From Simmondsia chinensis (taxonomy: Eukaryota > Streptophyta > Magnoliopsida > Caryophyllales > Simmondsiaceae): a stretch of 64,000 nucleotides of DNA. The stretch lies in contig JAGTTD010000006.1 in NCBI GenBank assembly GCA_018398585.1, forward strand, positions 2,678,501 to 2,742,500. Reading direction: 5' to 3'. The first letter of the stretch is position 1, and each line of letters starts with the position of its first letter. Both the position numbers and the translations under genes were made by a program. Positions 11,801-23,017 of the stretch are shown here, one piece after another. The notes under the pieces are model-generated. The model was given only the letters and a program-made list of their open reading frames with translations. It searched no databases and was not told the origin of the DNA.

Positions 11801-14800
11801 AAACGCACGTAAAAACAAATCCTGCAACAATGTAATATGATGGCGGTCTGCCCTTGCTGTGAGCTGGAATGAGCCTCCGATGAGAATTCAGTTTGATGCT
11901 AAACTTGCGCACTACAGAATTGCGTAGTACCCTGATTTCTGCATCATCTCCGGTATATTTTTGGGATATGAGATAACCTAAACCAACGCGCTCCCCGTGC
12001 CTAAAAGGAACTGCCCAAGACAAATACAGAAACAAAAAAGTTTAGTCAAAAACTGAGGAAGATTAAGAGAGAATGGTAGAGATAACTTTGAAGGACCATT
12101 GATTATTGGAGCCAGGAGTTTCAACAATTTCACGATTACGAAGAAAGCTATCTACTCTCACTTCCGGCACTGCTGCAGTTCTATTCCCTGCTCCCCAGCC
12201 ATGAGCCAGCCTCGTCATAAATTACCTTAAGGACGTGTTTGGCGCAATCTTCATATGGGGTGAAAAATTTTCAAGGGTTAACATTTAACCCTCTTTATTT
12301 TGCATACCAAATAAGACGATACGGAAAAAAATTTCAAGGGAGAAACCACTGACCCTCGTTCCTCTTAGACCAAACATGGCCCCAAATAGAGTAGGTGATT
12401 ATAAAACAGGACTCAACCAAGAGGTAAAAAACAGTAACAGACTTGAGCAGAGCCACCATGCAGCAAGATTTTCTCCTCTTCATTTAAAGGACTTCCTAAC
12501 ATAGCATTGGCCGTGTTTCCACTTTTAGAGAGTAATGAACAACCTTCATGCTTTCTAGTTCTTGCTTACCAAGCAAGAATTTTCATATCTACATGCAGTC
12601 ACAACTGATAGGAGACAAGTAACCAAAAGGTAGCTCGTGTTTAAAAAAAAGGGAACCATCGTGGGACATATGAAATTGGGTATTCTCTTCAGAGTCCAAT
12701 GATTTTTTACATTCAAATTTCCGGAGGAGATGAGCTTTGAACCTACGACCTTATGTTTAGGGAGATCGGTAGCCTAACCACTACACTAAACTTACAGCTC
12801 CCTTGCCAATAAAATTATCTTTGTATCCCCGTTGATATGTCCTCCCTCACCCCTCCTTTTTCTTTTTATGTTAGAAGCTTGGGGAAGAGGGAGGAGGAAG
12901 GAAAACAGAAAAAATGCATTACTCAGCAAATTTTAACCCACAGTAAACTCCCAACATTCTTTGTAGTTGGATCTGTTGAGATTCACATGACAACCAATTT
13001 TGCGTTTTTCCTACTTACTTATCTTACCCATTTACTTCACCTAAATGAAGGGAGTTGTTATTGCCAGGGCAAAAATTATTATTACCAGAGCAATCATGTG
13101 GCTTACAAGCAATGAGAGCCACAAAATTACTTTGAAAACTACGATCTTGCTCTTTTTACCCCGGCAATAACATTACTTCTAAATGAATGATAATAACTTT
13201 CTGGGTCTTAAACCTGAAGAACAAAAAATTCTGTGTCGAACTTAAAAGGATTACATGCAACAGCTTGATAAGGAACCTGAAACTGAAGCAATTACAGGAA
13301 ACAAGGTATGAAACCCAACATGGCCTCGCTTGCAGAAGAAATGAACATAAATAAAGCTAACAAAATAAATATGAGACCGCACACGTTGTCAAATGAATGG
13401 GAGTGGAAAAGTGTAAGATCAATGGGGAACATCTATCAATAAAGTTACCTGTTCCATCATTTGCAATGTCGACCCCATCAAAGCTGAGGATAACATCTGA
13501 AGGCTGCAACACTTTAGATTCTAGAGCAGTAGGATCAATTCTTCTGATTCGCACACCCTTCTGTTCAGCTTTCATCCCCATTGCCTTACGCAAATCAGGA
13601 TTTTCCATCTTCTGCCACTTAACCCCGAGAATGGGAAATCCTGGAACATAGAATTGTATCTTGAGGATAAATGACCAGAAGCTAGACTGAAGAGCTTAAC
13701 ATGTCACTTAATGCTTGTTTGGTATTGTTTTCTATTTACAGCTTTTAAGAAACAAAAAACAAGGTTCTGAAACACGGTCTTCTTGTTTTTGATTTCATAT
13801 TTTCAATTTTAGGGAAAATCATTTCCAAGAGTTACTTTTCAATTTCTAAAAAATTGTAAAGAAAAAATAATACCGAACAAGTCCTTAACTGTGGAAAATA
13901 AGCCTCCTCTATAGGAAAAATGATCAAAGTTGAGATCAAACACACCAGTATATGTTCCATTCTTCTCATAGTCCCAAATGAAATGCATAATAACAGGTGT
14001 TGGTATAACATAACCAATATTTTCCACATCTTCATGTTTGAACGACTGAAATGCGATCCCCACGCATTTGCCTTTGTCATTGAAGGCAGGACCACCAGAA
14101 TTTCCAGAGTTAATGGCAGCATCTATCTACAAGAGAAACAAGAATTAAGAAACATCGGTAAAATGATTGAAGTGAATCTCGGAGACTATTAAGTTCGAAT
14201 CATTAACCTGCAAGCCGAGTAGCTCAGTGGAACCATGAACATAAGACAATATCTCAATGCGAGAGACAACCCCACTTGTCACAGAGATTGTATCTCCTCC
14301 AATCGGATAACCCACTACAGTCACAGCATCCTGAAGTGCAGGTAGCTCTCCAAACTCCACTGGTGAAACTCCTTTCCAAAATTCATCATCGCTGACAGTA
14401 AGTAAGGCTGCAACATATCACATGAGCAACATAACACTGAATAGTGTGAGATAAGATAGTTAAATATACAAAACAACGTGGAATCATCTTTCTGCATCTG
14501 CAGTATAGAATTTTTTTACAATGATAATAAGGTATAACATTATCTTAAATAGGACCACCAATATTTGGGGGTTTGGAGATATAAACTTCGAACCTAAGAC
14601 CTCATACTCAGGGGTGGGTATCCATTGTCCTGGGCCCAAAATTTTTTCATAAATAATAAGACAAATCACGGGGCCCAAAATGGAAAACTTTTTCATGTTT
14701 AACCCTGGATTTAAACAAAAAGCCTTAATTCATAAATAATACATAAGAGAAATCACAGGGCCTAAAGATCCTGAAAATTTTCAAGCTTCATTACTCGTCC

Positions 14801-15667
14801 CAATACCAAAAACAAGGAGGCTATGCCATTGTGCTGACTTATTGAAACTCACTTTCTTCAGCTTGACAAATTTTCCTAACGGAAGGCCAAAGGTAATTGT
14901 ATACAACGAAAATGATATTGAGTTCCATTTCACACTTTGCACACGCCCTTCTCGGGAACATATGTAAGCGTCCGACAACTGTTGTGGTCTTTGAAGAACA
15001 AAAGAGGCAAATGTAATAGATTACTGGTCGTGTTTTCGTTTGCTCGGCTCCCATTACTCTGCATTAATCACTCACTAAAAATAACTCATTTATTAAATCA
15101 CAAACTCGCCCATGCATCAGTGCTTCCAGGCGGCTTAGTTCATGATCCAAAACACGGAATTTTACATCATTGTTGTCCGTGGAAAGAACTCGGAATAATC
15201 ATTAGCAATAGGTTCACACTACATTCACTCAAATCTATCATAGCATGATTCTCCTTATCTAAATAGTCATTCTTGTGGATCCGGGCGTTGCGTGATTGTT
15301 TTTCAAGATCTCACAGTACCAAGGACTAAGAAATGCTACATATACTAAATTGATCAGAATTCACTACTCAAAGAGAAGCAACATCGTGGCCCGACGAAAA
15401 TCACATAAAATATCCGATAATCCGATGAAATTCAGTCATCACAAGAACTTCAATCGAAATGGGAAACATCGAAATGGGAAACAATGACAGCTAAATGGGC
15501 ACATAAGAACAAAAGTCACAATACGTAAGAACTAAAGAAGCAACTTAATCAATCCACCATGCTGAAATTGCTCGTTATCCAGCAAGAGCGGGACCAAAAC
15601 CAAGAAATAAGACTCACACAAATGGAGGGAAATGGATCAAAATATGAGAACAAATCCTTTCCACCCG

Positions 15668-15698
<31 letters not shown>

Positions 15699-16658
15699 AT
15701 AATATTCAAGTTCTTATATTTGCAAAACCAATTTCTGAGTTTCAACATAAAGACCCAACACCAAAACTTAGTTTATTTTGACGGAAAATATTCTCTTTCT
15801 ATTTTATTGTTTATTTGCATGATTTCATAACAACCTTAAATATGGAAAATGGTTCACTTCATTGATAGGGTTTTGTCAGTATCTTATATTATACGCTTCC
15901 CTTGGTCAAACATAAACCTTACATAAATTTATAAAAACCATCTTCTTTAGCTAGAAAGATTAGAAAATTTCAAGAATAAATATTATGTTTCCCATTGAAC
16001 CACGGGAAGCCTCAATTCAAAGCAAAGGCAACAAATATTTCAATATTAAACCAACACAAATGAACATAACTAGTACAATATTGTGATCATAAACCGCACC
16101 TATATCACACTCAGTCCCAATAGCAAGCACAGTAGCCAAGTACTTGGTATCAGACCCTCTCTTCTTCAGCTTAACCTGCGTGTAATGCACCACTGAATGC
16201 GCATTCGTCAACACCCTCCTTCCCCCAATCATAAACCCACTACTACTCGAACTGTACTGCCTCTTCCTCTGCCACGGCAACGAGAAATTCGGCTCTGTAT
16301 GCACACAGAAAACCTTCACCACCGCGTCCATCGCTGGCACCACCCTCGCCGCCGCCTCCACAGCCGCAACCAAGCTATGAGCTCCGTCCCCCGCAATGCG
16401 GCGAGTAGGAGAGAGAACGAACTGCTTGTCGTTGTTGTTGGGTATTACGACGTGGTTTGCGGTGTCCTCCAGGGGCGGTGGCAACCGGGTTTTCTTGCTG
16501 GGGCGGCCACGGCGGCCCTTCTTCGAGGACTCGGAGGACTCAGCGGTGGTAACAGCGGCTGCGGCGGCGGCGGCGGCGGCGGAGAGAGGGGAGTCTAGGG
16601 TTTCGGGGAGGTTGGGTTTGGGTTTGCGGGCACGTTTGCGTTTGGATCCTTGCGCCAT
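8766..16658 (-). CDS. DEG9: DEG9-type nuclear serine protease (DegP/HtrA family), copy 2, nine exons
   Basis: Exons: 16658-16100, 14407-14208, 14126-13946, 13640-13449, 12010-11778, 10009-9908, 9567-9517, 9391-9287 and 8897-8766. All junctions are GT-AG and phases agree, giving 584 aa; Arabidopsis DEG9 is about 590. The N-terminus has a basic nuclear-localisation-like stretch ([10 protein letters not shown]) and an Ala run coded by a GCG-type repeat. The protease domain follows with triad His154, Asp185 and Ser263 (GNSGGP), then PDZ regions ([22 protein letters not shown]). In Arabidopsis DEG9 is a nuclear/nucleolar ATP-independent protease that turns over the response regulator ARR4, linking light and cytokinin signals; that role is inferred here. 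The last 13 codons and the stop (8768-8766) lie inside a MITE, replacing the normal tail after SDDL. Intron 1 holds a C21/G21 tract. A LINE lies upstream of the start. This is the better candidate for the working copy. Confidence 0.9.
10565..10590. repeat. (GCAT)n microsatellite in DEG9 copy 2 intron 5
   Basis: About six tandem ATGC units, followed by a short GTATAT stretch, within the 10010-11777 intron. Confidence 0.8.
12700..12815 (-). mobile_element. tRNA-derived SINE in DEG9 copy 2 intron 4
   Basis: Minus strand: box-A-like TAGTGTAGTGGTTAGGCTACC read in two parts (TAGTGGTTAGGC), then about 30 bp on a box-B-like GTAGGTTCAAAGCTC. Spacing and order fit a tRNA-headed Pol III SINE. Ends not fixed. 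Confidence 0.6.
13711..13884. mobile_element. Tourist-like MITE in DEG9 copy 2 intron 3
   Basis: Orthologous to the element at 468-671: same site, same TTA duplication (13708-13710 and 13885-13887), same ends. It is about 30 bp shorter because of an internal deletion in the A-rich centre. Confidence 0.8.
14555..14690 (-). repeat. possible tRNA-derived SINE in DEG9 copy 2 intron 1
   Basis: Duplicate of the segment at 1340-1480, with the same box-B-like core on the minus strand. Confidence 0.4.
15668..15688. repeat. C21 homopolymer in DEG9 copy 2 intron 1
   Basis: Counterpart of the C33 tract in copy 1, flanked by the same unique sequence. It would be G21 in the intron of the sense transcript. 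Confidence 0.85.
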
Positions 16659-16680
16659 GGTAGAGAGAGAAATGGAATTC

Positions 16681-16681
16681 T

Positions 16682-16708
<27 letters not shown>
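16681..16708 (-). repeat. (CT)n 5' leader microsatellite, DEG9 copy 2
   Basis: GA-dinucleotide tract on the + strand directly upstream of the DEG9 copy 2 start codon, longer than its counterpart in copy 1. It is probably part of the 5' UTR. Confidence 0.6.
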
Positions 16709-16712
<4 letters not shown>

Positions 16713-16894
16713 TTTGTGAAGGTCATGTATGAAGAAATGTAGAAGAAGGAAAGGGAAGTGAAGCTGAATATACGACGTCGTTTTCGACCCATGGATATTC
16801 TTCATTTCTTGGCCTTTTCTATTTTTCATACTTCATAAATTCCTTCAAAACGCAGGAATAACTTTTTTAATTGATATTTAATATTTGTAACTTT

Positions 16895-19146
16895 TTTTTT
16901 TTTATCAAAAAGACGCCTGAGGCCAAATCAATTATCAATCGCATCCGAAATTACAATTTGAGATTGGGGTTGGGGAATATTGATCCACCAGTCATGATTA
17001 CAACAACCCGGGAGGTGCCACTTGGAAACAAAATGGGCAGCCCTATTACATAATCTAAGACACCAAATAAAAGAAGAAGACACAAAAGAAGATGCTTCAA
17101 AACAGATGTCATCCACAATAGCTTGGATCTCCCAAGGCCTCATCCCAGCATCATTGATGGCATCAATAAGGATCTTGTTATCCGCTTCAAAATCAATAGA
17201 GTTCCAATAAGAAGTCTTAGCCAACGGACAAGCCGCTCTAAGGGCCAAAGCCTCGGCCATCAGTGGGGACGATGCGTGGAAAGACCCACACCAACCACCA
17301 ATGATAGTACCTGAAAAGTCTCTAGCCACCACCGCAGTCGCAGCCAAGATATCTTTAGATTTCCACGCAGCATCCGAGTTAATTTTAACACTTCCCGATG
17401 AAGGGGGAAGCCAACAGTTTTGGTTCATTGCTGTAAGAGGACTGGAAGCGGAAGAAAAGGATCGAACACATCTCTGGAAATCCTGGAAGTGGCGATATGA
17501 ATCCTGAACAATAGCAAGGGGGACCCGGCCTTTCCTCTGAAATACATGATCGTTCCTGTTTTTCCATAAATTCTAACATAAAAAGGCAATTCTACTTGAA
17601 CTAACATTACAAAGGGAAAGCTCATTACATACACGTTCCCACCACCATCCGAAGCTTCTAAAACCTTCTTTTTGAAAACGAAACCCGAAAGAAGAGGCGA
17701 ACCAAACAACCCTAGCAGGGGGGCAAAAAAAGAGAATGTGTTCAATAGTTTCATGATCCTCTCCACATTGAGGACACGCCACAGGAACCACAATTCTCTT
17801 TTTTCGCAAGTTATCAAAAGAGGCAAGAGCATTGACAAATGCCCTCCAAATGAAGTGTTTAATTTTGGGAGGGGTGAGAAGTTTCCAAATGGAGGCCATG
17901 GACTTGGATGAAGGGGTAGCCGAGGGGGAAGGAGATGAGATCGAAGTGACATTGGCCCTACAGTGCAAGTTCCAGAAGTCATAACCCGAGCAAACCGAGT
18001 ACAGACAGTTTGTGGCGTGGTGCCAAATCAACCGGTCATGCGCTTGCCTCCTACCGATAGGAATAAGCTTGATTCGGTCAGCCTCTTCCTCCCCGAGCCA
18101 TGACCGGATAAGGGAAAGGTTCCATCGACGAGCGTCATGATGGATGAGCTGACTCACAGTAACAAGCGGACATCCCAAAGGGCGAGGGGTAGAGACCTTG
18201 AAGTTGGGCGAAAGAGGAATCCACTTGTCATTCCAGATGTTGATATCGGCCCCACAATGAACATTCCATCTGGTTCCTTTAGTAAGAAAATCACGACCAA
18301 GGATGATGCTTCTTCATCCCCAAGATGGGTTGTTACCCAATTTTGCCTTGAGGAAGGAGCAATCGTGGAAGTAAATCCCTTTAAGGATACGGCCCCAAAG
18401 AGAGTCAGGGCATTGCAGAGCTCTCCAAGCTTGATTAGCGAGCATAGATAAGTTCACACCGTCCATGTCCCTAAAGCCAATGCCACCTTGTGACTTCGGT
18501 TTAGAGATTTTCTCCCAACTAACCCAGTGGAGGCCCTTGTCTTCCGAGGGACCTCCTTTCCACCAAAAACGAGCTAAAAGGCTGTTGATTTTTCGGTTGA
18601 AGGAAGCCGGAATTTTAAAACAGTGCATAACATATGATGGGATAGAGGAGAGGATAGATTTTATGAGGGTTTCCCTCCCAGCATGGGAAAGAAGCTGCGA
18701 TTTCCAACCTTGAATTTTGTTTCTTATCCGTTTGTAAAGGAAATTGAGGGCGTTTCTTTTAGATTGACCCCAAAGAACCTGGAGTCCCAGATAGCGATCG
18801 TTGTCTCCCATTAACCTAACCCGCAAAAGGGAGCGAAGCTCCTCTTTTAGTTGGCTTGGTGTGCTGGAGGAGAAGAAGACCTGAGATTTATCAAAATTGA
18901 CACTCTCTCCCGTGGCCTCACAGAAGCACAAAATAATGTTCTTCATAATTTTGGCTCCTTGATTGGAAGCCTCACAGAAAAGAAGGCAATCATCGGCAAA
19001 CAGCAAATGGGATAAAGAGGACTGAGGCAAGGCGACCCCCTTTCTCCCTTCCTTTTTCTGTTTGTCATGGACTGCCTCTCCGCCCTCATCGAGAAGACAG
19101 TCACCGAAGGAGTGTGGAAGGGACTTCGGATTAGGAGAACATGTCC
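16895..19146 (-). mobile_element. L1-type LINE, 5'-truncated and 5'-inverted, upstream of DEG9 copy 2
   Basis: Flanked by the direct repeat TAATATTTGTAACTTT (16879-16894 and 19147-19162). Copy 1 shows the unoccupied site near 4130, with this string once. The poly(A) end is the T run at about 16892-16903. Minus-strand coding, with frameshifts: RT from the FADD motif on (about 19020-18314; LLFADDCLLF, NFDKSQVFFS, SLLARFWWKGG), the zinc-binding zf-RVT region (about 18178-17573) and an RNase H domain (about 17428-16928; INSDAAWK, EADNKILIDAI). The first part of the RT block (LRQGDPLSPFLFLFVMDC...) is present but on the PLUS strand at 19022-19146. The element therefore has a 5' inversion. It is not active in this state. 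Confidence 0.9.
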
Positions 19147-19314
19147 TAATATTTGTAACTTTATTTAAATAATTTTATTGTCTTTGTTAAAATTATTTTT
19201 AATATTTTAAACTTTTTTTTTTCAATTAGTTCTATTTTTTTAGTTAAAATAATTATGAATGTTTTATATATAATAGAATTAGTTTCTTGTTTCTAAAATT
19301 TTTATCTAATTTTA

Positions 19315-19628
19315 GACCTCGTTTGGTACGCAGGAAGTAGACAACTACAGAAAATACGAATTTTAGCTCTTATTTGATTGACAAGAAGTAGGCAGAATGC
19401 TGCAAAACAGTTTCTAATTCCTTCAAAACGCAGAAAGTAACTTACCTAGCCCCCTAGTTAAGTTCTAATTCCTTCGTTTTTAACTATCCTCCCCAAGAAA
19501 GTTCTATTTTCCATCTTAGCAACTAAACGTGTTTTACCTACTTCATGACAAGTTGACACGGGAATTGAATTCCGATAAAATACAACTCTCCGTAGGAATT
19601 CAATTCATGAGATAATCAAATGAGGCCT
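19315..19628. mobile_element. Tourist-like MITE upstream of DEG9 copy 2
   Basis: Ends GACCTCGTTTGGTAC and ATAATCAAATGAGGCC (inverted), flanked by TTA at 19312-19314 and at about 19629-19631. A truncated ortholog is at 4300-4572. Confidence 0.7.
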
Positions 19629-19861
19629 TTATTATTAGATATAGAAGTAAATGATTACCTTTATCATAAAATAAAATATTAGAGATTATTTTTAAAAACA
19701 AGAATATATAATTGTCACGGACCAATGGTGGTGGTGGGTAAAAACTAGAGGACAGATTATATGTTTTAATTGTATTAAAATTATTTTTTTTTTACTGAAA
19801 TGGAATTTTATGTCTCTAATTAATATAATTAGTTACTTAGCACTATATGCATTGAATTGAA

Positions 19862-20125
19862 AGAGGGTTCATTTACCAGACACTAATACAACCGGATCCT
19901 ATTAGAACTTTAAAATTAAGCGTGCTTGAGCAAAAGTAGTACCAAGATGGATGACCTCATGGGGAGTTCTCGTGTTACCAATCTTATAAGGCCTGGGGTC
20001 CTCGGAAATAGCCTCTCAGCAGGGTTACGCCCTGAAGGGGTAAGGCTACGTACATCTACCCCTCCCAGACCTTGCTTATGCGGAAGCTCTTGAAGCACTT
20101 GGTCAATTGTTGTTGTTTTTGCTGC
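19862..20125 (+). mobile_element. 5S rRNA-headed SINE with AU-like tail, full length
   Basis: The first ~115 bp resemble plant 5S rRNA from its first bases (ACCAGACACTAATACAACCGG, read as ACCAGACACTAATAC then AACCGGATCC), including the internal Pol III control parts: box A-like ATTAAGCGTGC, the intermediate region AAAAGTAGTACC, and box C-like GATGGATGACCTC. Then come CCTCGGAAATAGCCTC, GGGTAAGGCTACGTACATC and CGCTTATGCGGA-like tail motifs and a TTGTTGTTG end. It is bounded by a perfect 14-bp direct repeat TGCATTGAATTGAA (19848-19861 and 20126-20139). A third copy of that 14-mer is at 20227-20240. Confidence 0.85.
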
Positions 20126-20240
20126 TGCATTGAATTGAATGAGCCCTAATCGATTTCGAACACGAGTAGTTCATCGAACGCTCTGTTCATTTACACCCCT
20201 GGGTCTGTTGTTGTTGTTGCTGTTGCTGCATTGAATTGAA

Positions 20241-22004
20241 TGACCATACATTTTAAAATTATTTTTGGAGAATTATGAGTGAGAAATATTTTATTATAAA
20301 AATTTTTATTTTCTGTTTGTTTCGACTTTTAAAAAGTGAACTATTATTATTTTTATATTTGAGTAAAACTGATAACAAAAAGATAATAAAAAATGTTTTA
20401 TTTTTCCTTTAATTTCTTAAATATCAAATTTTAAAAATAAAACAAACAAGCCCGTTTTAGGCACATTTATGGCTATTAAGCTCCGACCCAGAAAGCAGTT
20501 TTTAATGGGCCTACACAAAAGGCCCATTCATTTGTTTAGGCAATCCAGGCCCATCTTTCATTTGTGCCAGGCCCATTTTGGAGGTTCCCTATCAGGTTAG
20601 TATATAAATTATATATAAACTTTTTAAAAAATTTTCCTTTGATAAAATGCCGATATAAAACATAATTTTGACCATATATAAATATATTTAATTACACTTT
20701 GGTCATTTTTTTTCCAGAAAATGCTCAAATGATACATGATTTCCGTCAAATTACCTTGTACAGAACTTCGTTAAATTTCTATTATAATTCAAGGAATCAA
20801 AATAATGTGGCATATCAGGATCTTATCATAACAATTTTCCAAATTCTAAAATATTCTCCATATTTTGGCATAGAGTACCGTAGTGATAAAATTCTAAACC
20901 TCGTGCTAGTTCACTGAATATATTAAAACATCGGAGTACATAAATAGGAGACACTCAAAGTTCAAGATTTTTTTGGGTAATGAGCAACAAAAGCCACGAT
21001 GCAAAATAGGCACATCAACAAAAACGAGACTTATGCCAACCCGAGTAAAAAACGTGCAATTGATCTAGTTTAACCAGTTTTATCTTACTTGTTTCTGCCT
21101 TCTTATGTGTATATGTTGCTTGATGTTTACTCATTCTATATAAAAAATGGCCCCAACCTCCCCTTTTTCTATACTGCGCAATCATACATTTTGATGATTA
21201 AAAGTGGAATATATCCACACGGTTTCAAAAGTTTGTTCCTAGGTCACAATGAGGTTGTTACTAAAGCGATACGAGAAAGTATATAATACTATTTTGACTA
21301 ATATTCAATCTCTTCTGAACGATATTCGTACTTTGAGTTATAAGATGATGCAAATCTCTCTTCACTATTGTTTCAGATGATGAAATAGGACAGCGATGGT
21401 TTAGGTTTTCTCTGGATCGATCGTTGCTCTCTTATAGCCAATGGTTTAGGTTTTCTCTTCTCTCGAAAGAGAACCTAAACTCCTTTTCTCCGTACAATTG
21501 TTTAAAAGAAAACGTTGGTTCAAATGTTAACATTTAACTATGAAGTTCTACGTGTTATAATTTGTAGAGCTTGACCAACAAAAACCTAAAAGTGAGAAGA
21601 AGATCGTTTTTTGTTTCTTAAAAATTGAATATTACTAATAAAAAATAATATCAATCCAACTTTTGCTATAATTGTCGAAGAGCATATACACTATTTAGTA
21701 TCGAGAGAGTTACTTTGCTCTTTGTGAAGTAGCTGTGTGGTTTTATTCCCCTAGTTATTTAAAAAAACCACGCCCGAGGAGTTCAAACTGGCTAATTCAA
21801 TTTGATTTTATACAAAGAGTCTCTTCAGCCAAACTTCTTTTCTGGAAAAAAAAATCACTTTTTTATGGAAAGGATGTTTGACGTAGAAAGAAAAGCATTC
21901 TTAAATAAAAGTAGAAAAAAAATAGTACTACAAAAAACAGTAAAAATGAAAAAAATTTAGATAAAAATACCTTGACCAAAGACCCAAATACTAATAAACC
22001 CAAA
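20241..22004. other. intergenic, no gene seen
   Basis: AT-rich with no supported coding region. A short hairpin-prone direct repeat (TGGTTTAGGTTTTCTCT twice, about 21398-21460, followed by its inverse GAGAACCTAAAC) and a degraded MITE-like stretch near 21800-21910 are the only structure noted. Confidence 0.5.
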
Positions 22005-22701
22005 TCTATCTTCTATTTTATATATTATTGCAAAGCCCCCACTACTCTCAAAAATCTCCAATTCTAAGCATTATAGGCCATGACTTCCTTATTAATGAAT
22101 TCACCCTTGCATTTAAGTTGAAGACTTGCATTTTTTTGAACATTTGCATAGAAGGTTTTGAATCAGCAAACTTTAGGCTAATTTTGTATGATATTTTTTA
22201 AAAAATAGTTTAAGAGTTGAAAGAAAATTTCAATATGAAGTTAGTAGTTTTTTTTTTTTTATAAATTGCGACAACGTCGCTAAGCAAACAGCCCACTCGC
22301 TAGGCGAGGCCTGAGTCCGACCGTAACAAAACAGGGACCAAAAGCAGGGAACAAAAATAAAAATGCAACCAACAGGAGCAAACGCTCGCCTCAAACACGA
22401 CACCACAGACATCGAGTACAGACCATACAAGACACAAGGGGCAGGAGAAACAACGCGCCAAAAACAGCTCAGACAGGGATCCCAAAAGAAGAAGAACCAG
22501 ACGATCAGCACAGAAAACACGAGCAGGACTGAAGCCTCAACTAAAAACCCAACCACCTCAATTAGCAAGCAAGTCCGCCACCATGTGAAGTTAGTAGTTA
22601 AAAGTGATAACTTAAGTTTAAAACAACGAGACATGTGGACATAACATTTCATTTTTTTTAAATTATAAACACCCTCCGTGCATCGCACGGGATAACACTA
22701 G
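22005..22701 (+). mobile_element. non-autonomous Helitron containing a LINE insertion
   Basis: The 5' end TCTATCTTCTATTTTATATA follows a host A at 22004. The 3' end has a hairpin CCGTGC-ATC-GCACGG at about 22676-22690, then GATAACACTAG, and is followed by host T. A TC start, CTRR end with a GC-rich hairpin about 10 nt before it, and insertion between A and T are the Helitron hallmarks. There is no Rep/helicase coding. Without the LINE insert it is about 350 bp. Confidence 0.85.
22250..22585 (-). mobile_element. 5'-truncated LINE 3' end inside the Helitron
   Basis: A 14-bp direct repeat TGAAGTTAGTAGTT flanks it (22236-22249 and 22586-22599). The poly(A) is seen as a T run at about 22248-22260. 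The body is a GT-rich 3' region with no recognised domain; hydrophobic ORFs across it are composition artefacts. Confidence 0.85.
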
Positions 22702-23017
22702 TACTAATGAAAGTGGAATGCCTAACTATAACTTTCTACTTATCATATGGTCTCCCTCGCCAACCCAACCATAGCTTAATTTGCACACAAATATCATTTT
22801 CATTTCCTTTGAAGTTTTGTCTATTTTATACAAAGACATTATTACAAACAAACGTCTTGTATTTTATTGGTTTCCTTATGAGGTGGGTTTGGTTGTGACT
22901 CATAACTTTCCGTCGATAACTGTAATGTAATGTTACCGACAGTGTAATAATATGACTTATAAAAATTGATATACATCATTTCTTTCGAAAAATAAGGATA
23001 CTGGTCTAGCAATGGAA

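Noticed and set aside
12236..12383. MITE between GGACGTGTTTGGCGC and GACCAAACATGGCCCC
   Set aside because: Ends match only weakly and no target duplication was found, so not listed as a feature.
17022..18713. Plus-strand ORFs within the LINE
   Set aside because: Shadows of the minus-strand LINE coding region; only 19022-19146 has true plus-strand RT sequence, because of the inversion.
19862..20125. Cassandra TRIM (5S in LTR)
   Set aside because: No second LTR, no primer binding site, no TG...CA borders; the 14-bp duplication and TTG tail fit a SINE.
22230..22688. 152-aa hydrophobic ORF
   Set aside because: Falls across a LINE 3' tail; GT-rich composition gives a false membrane-like protein.
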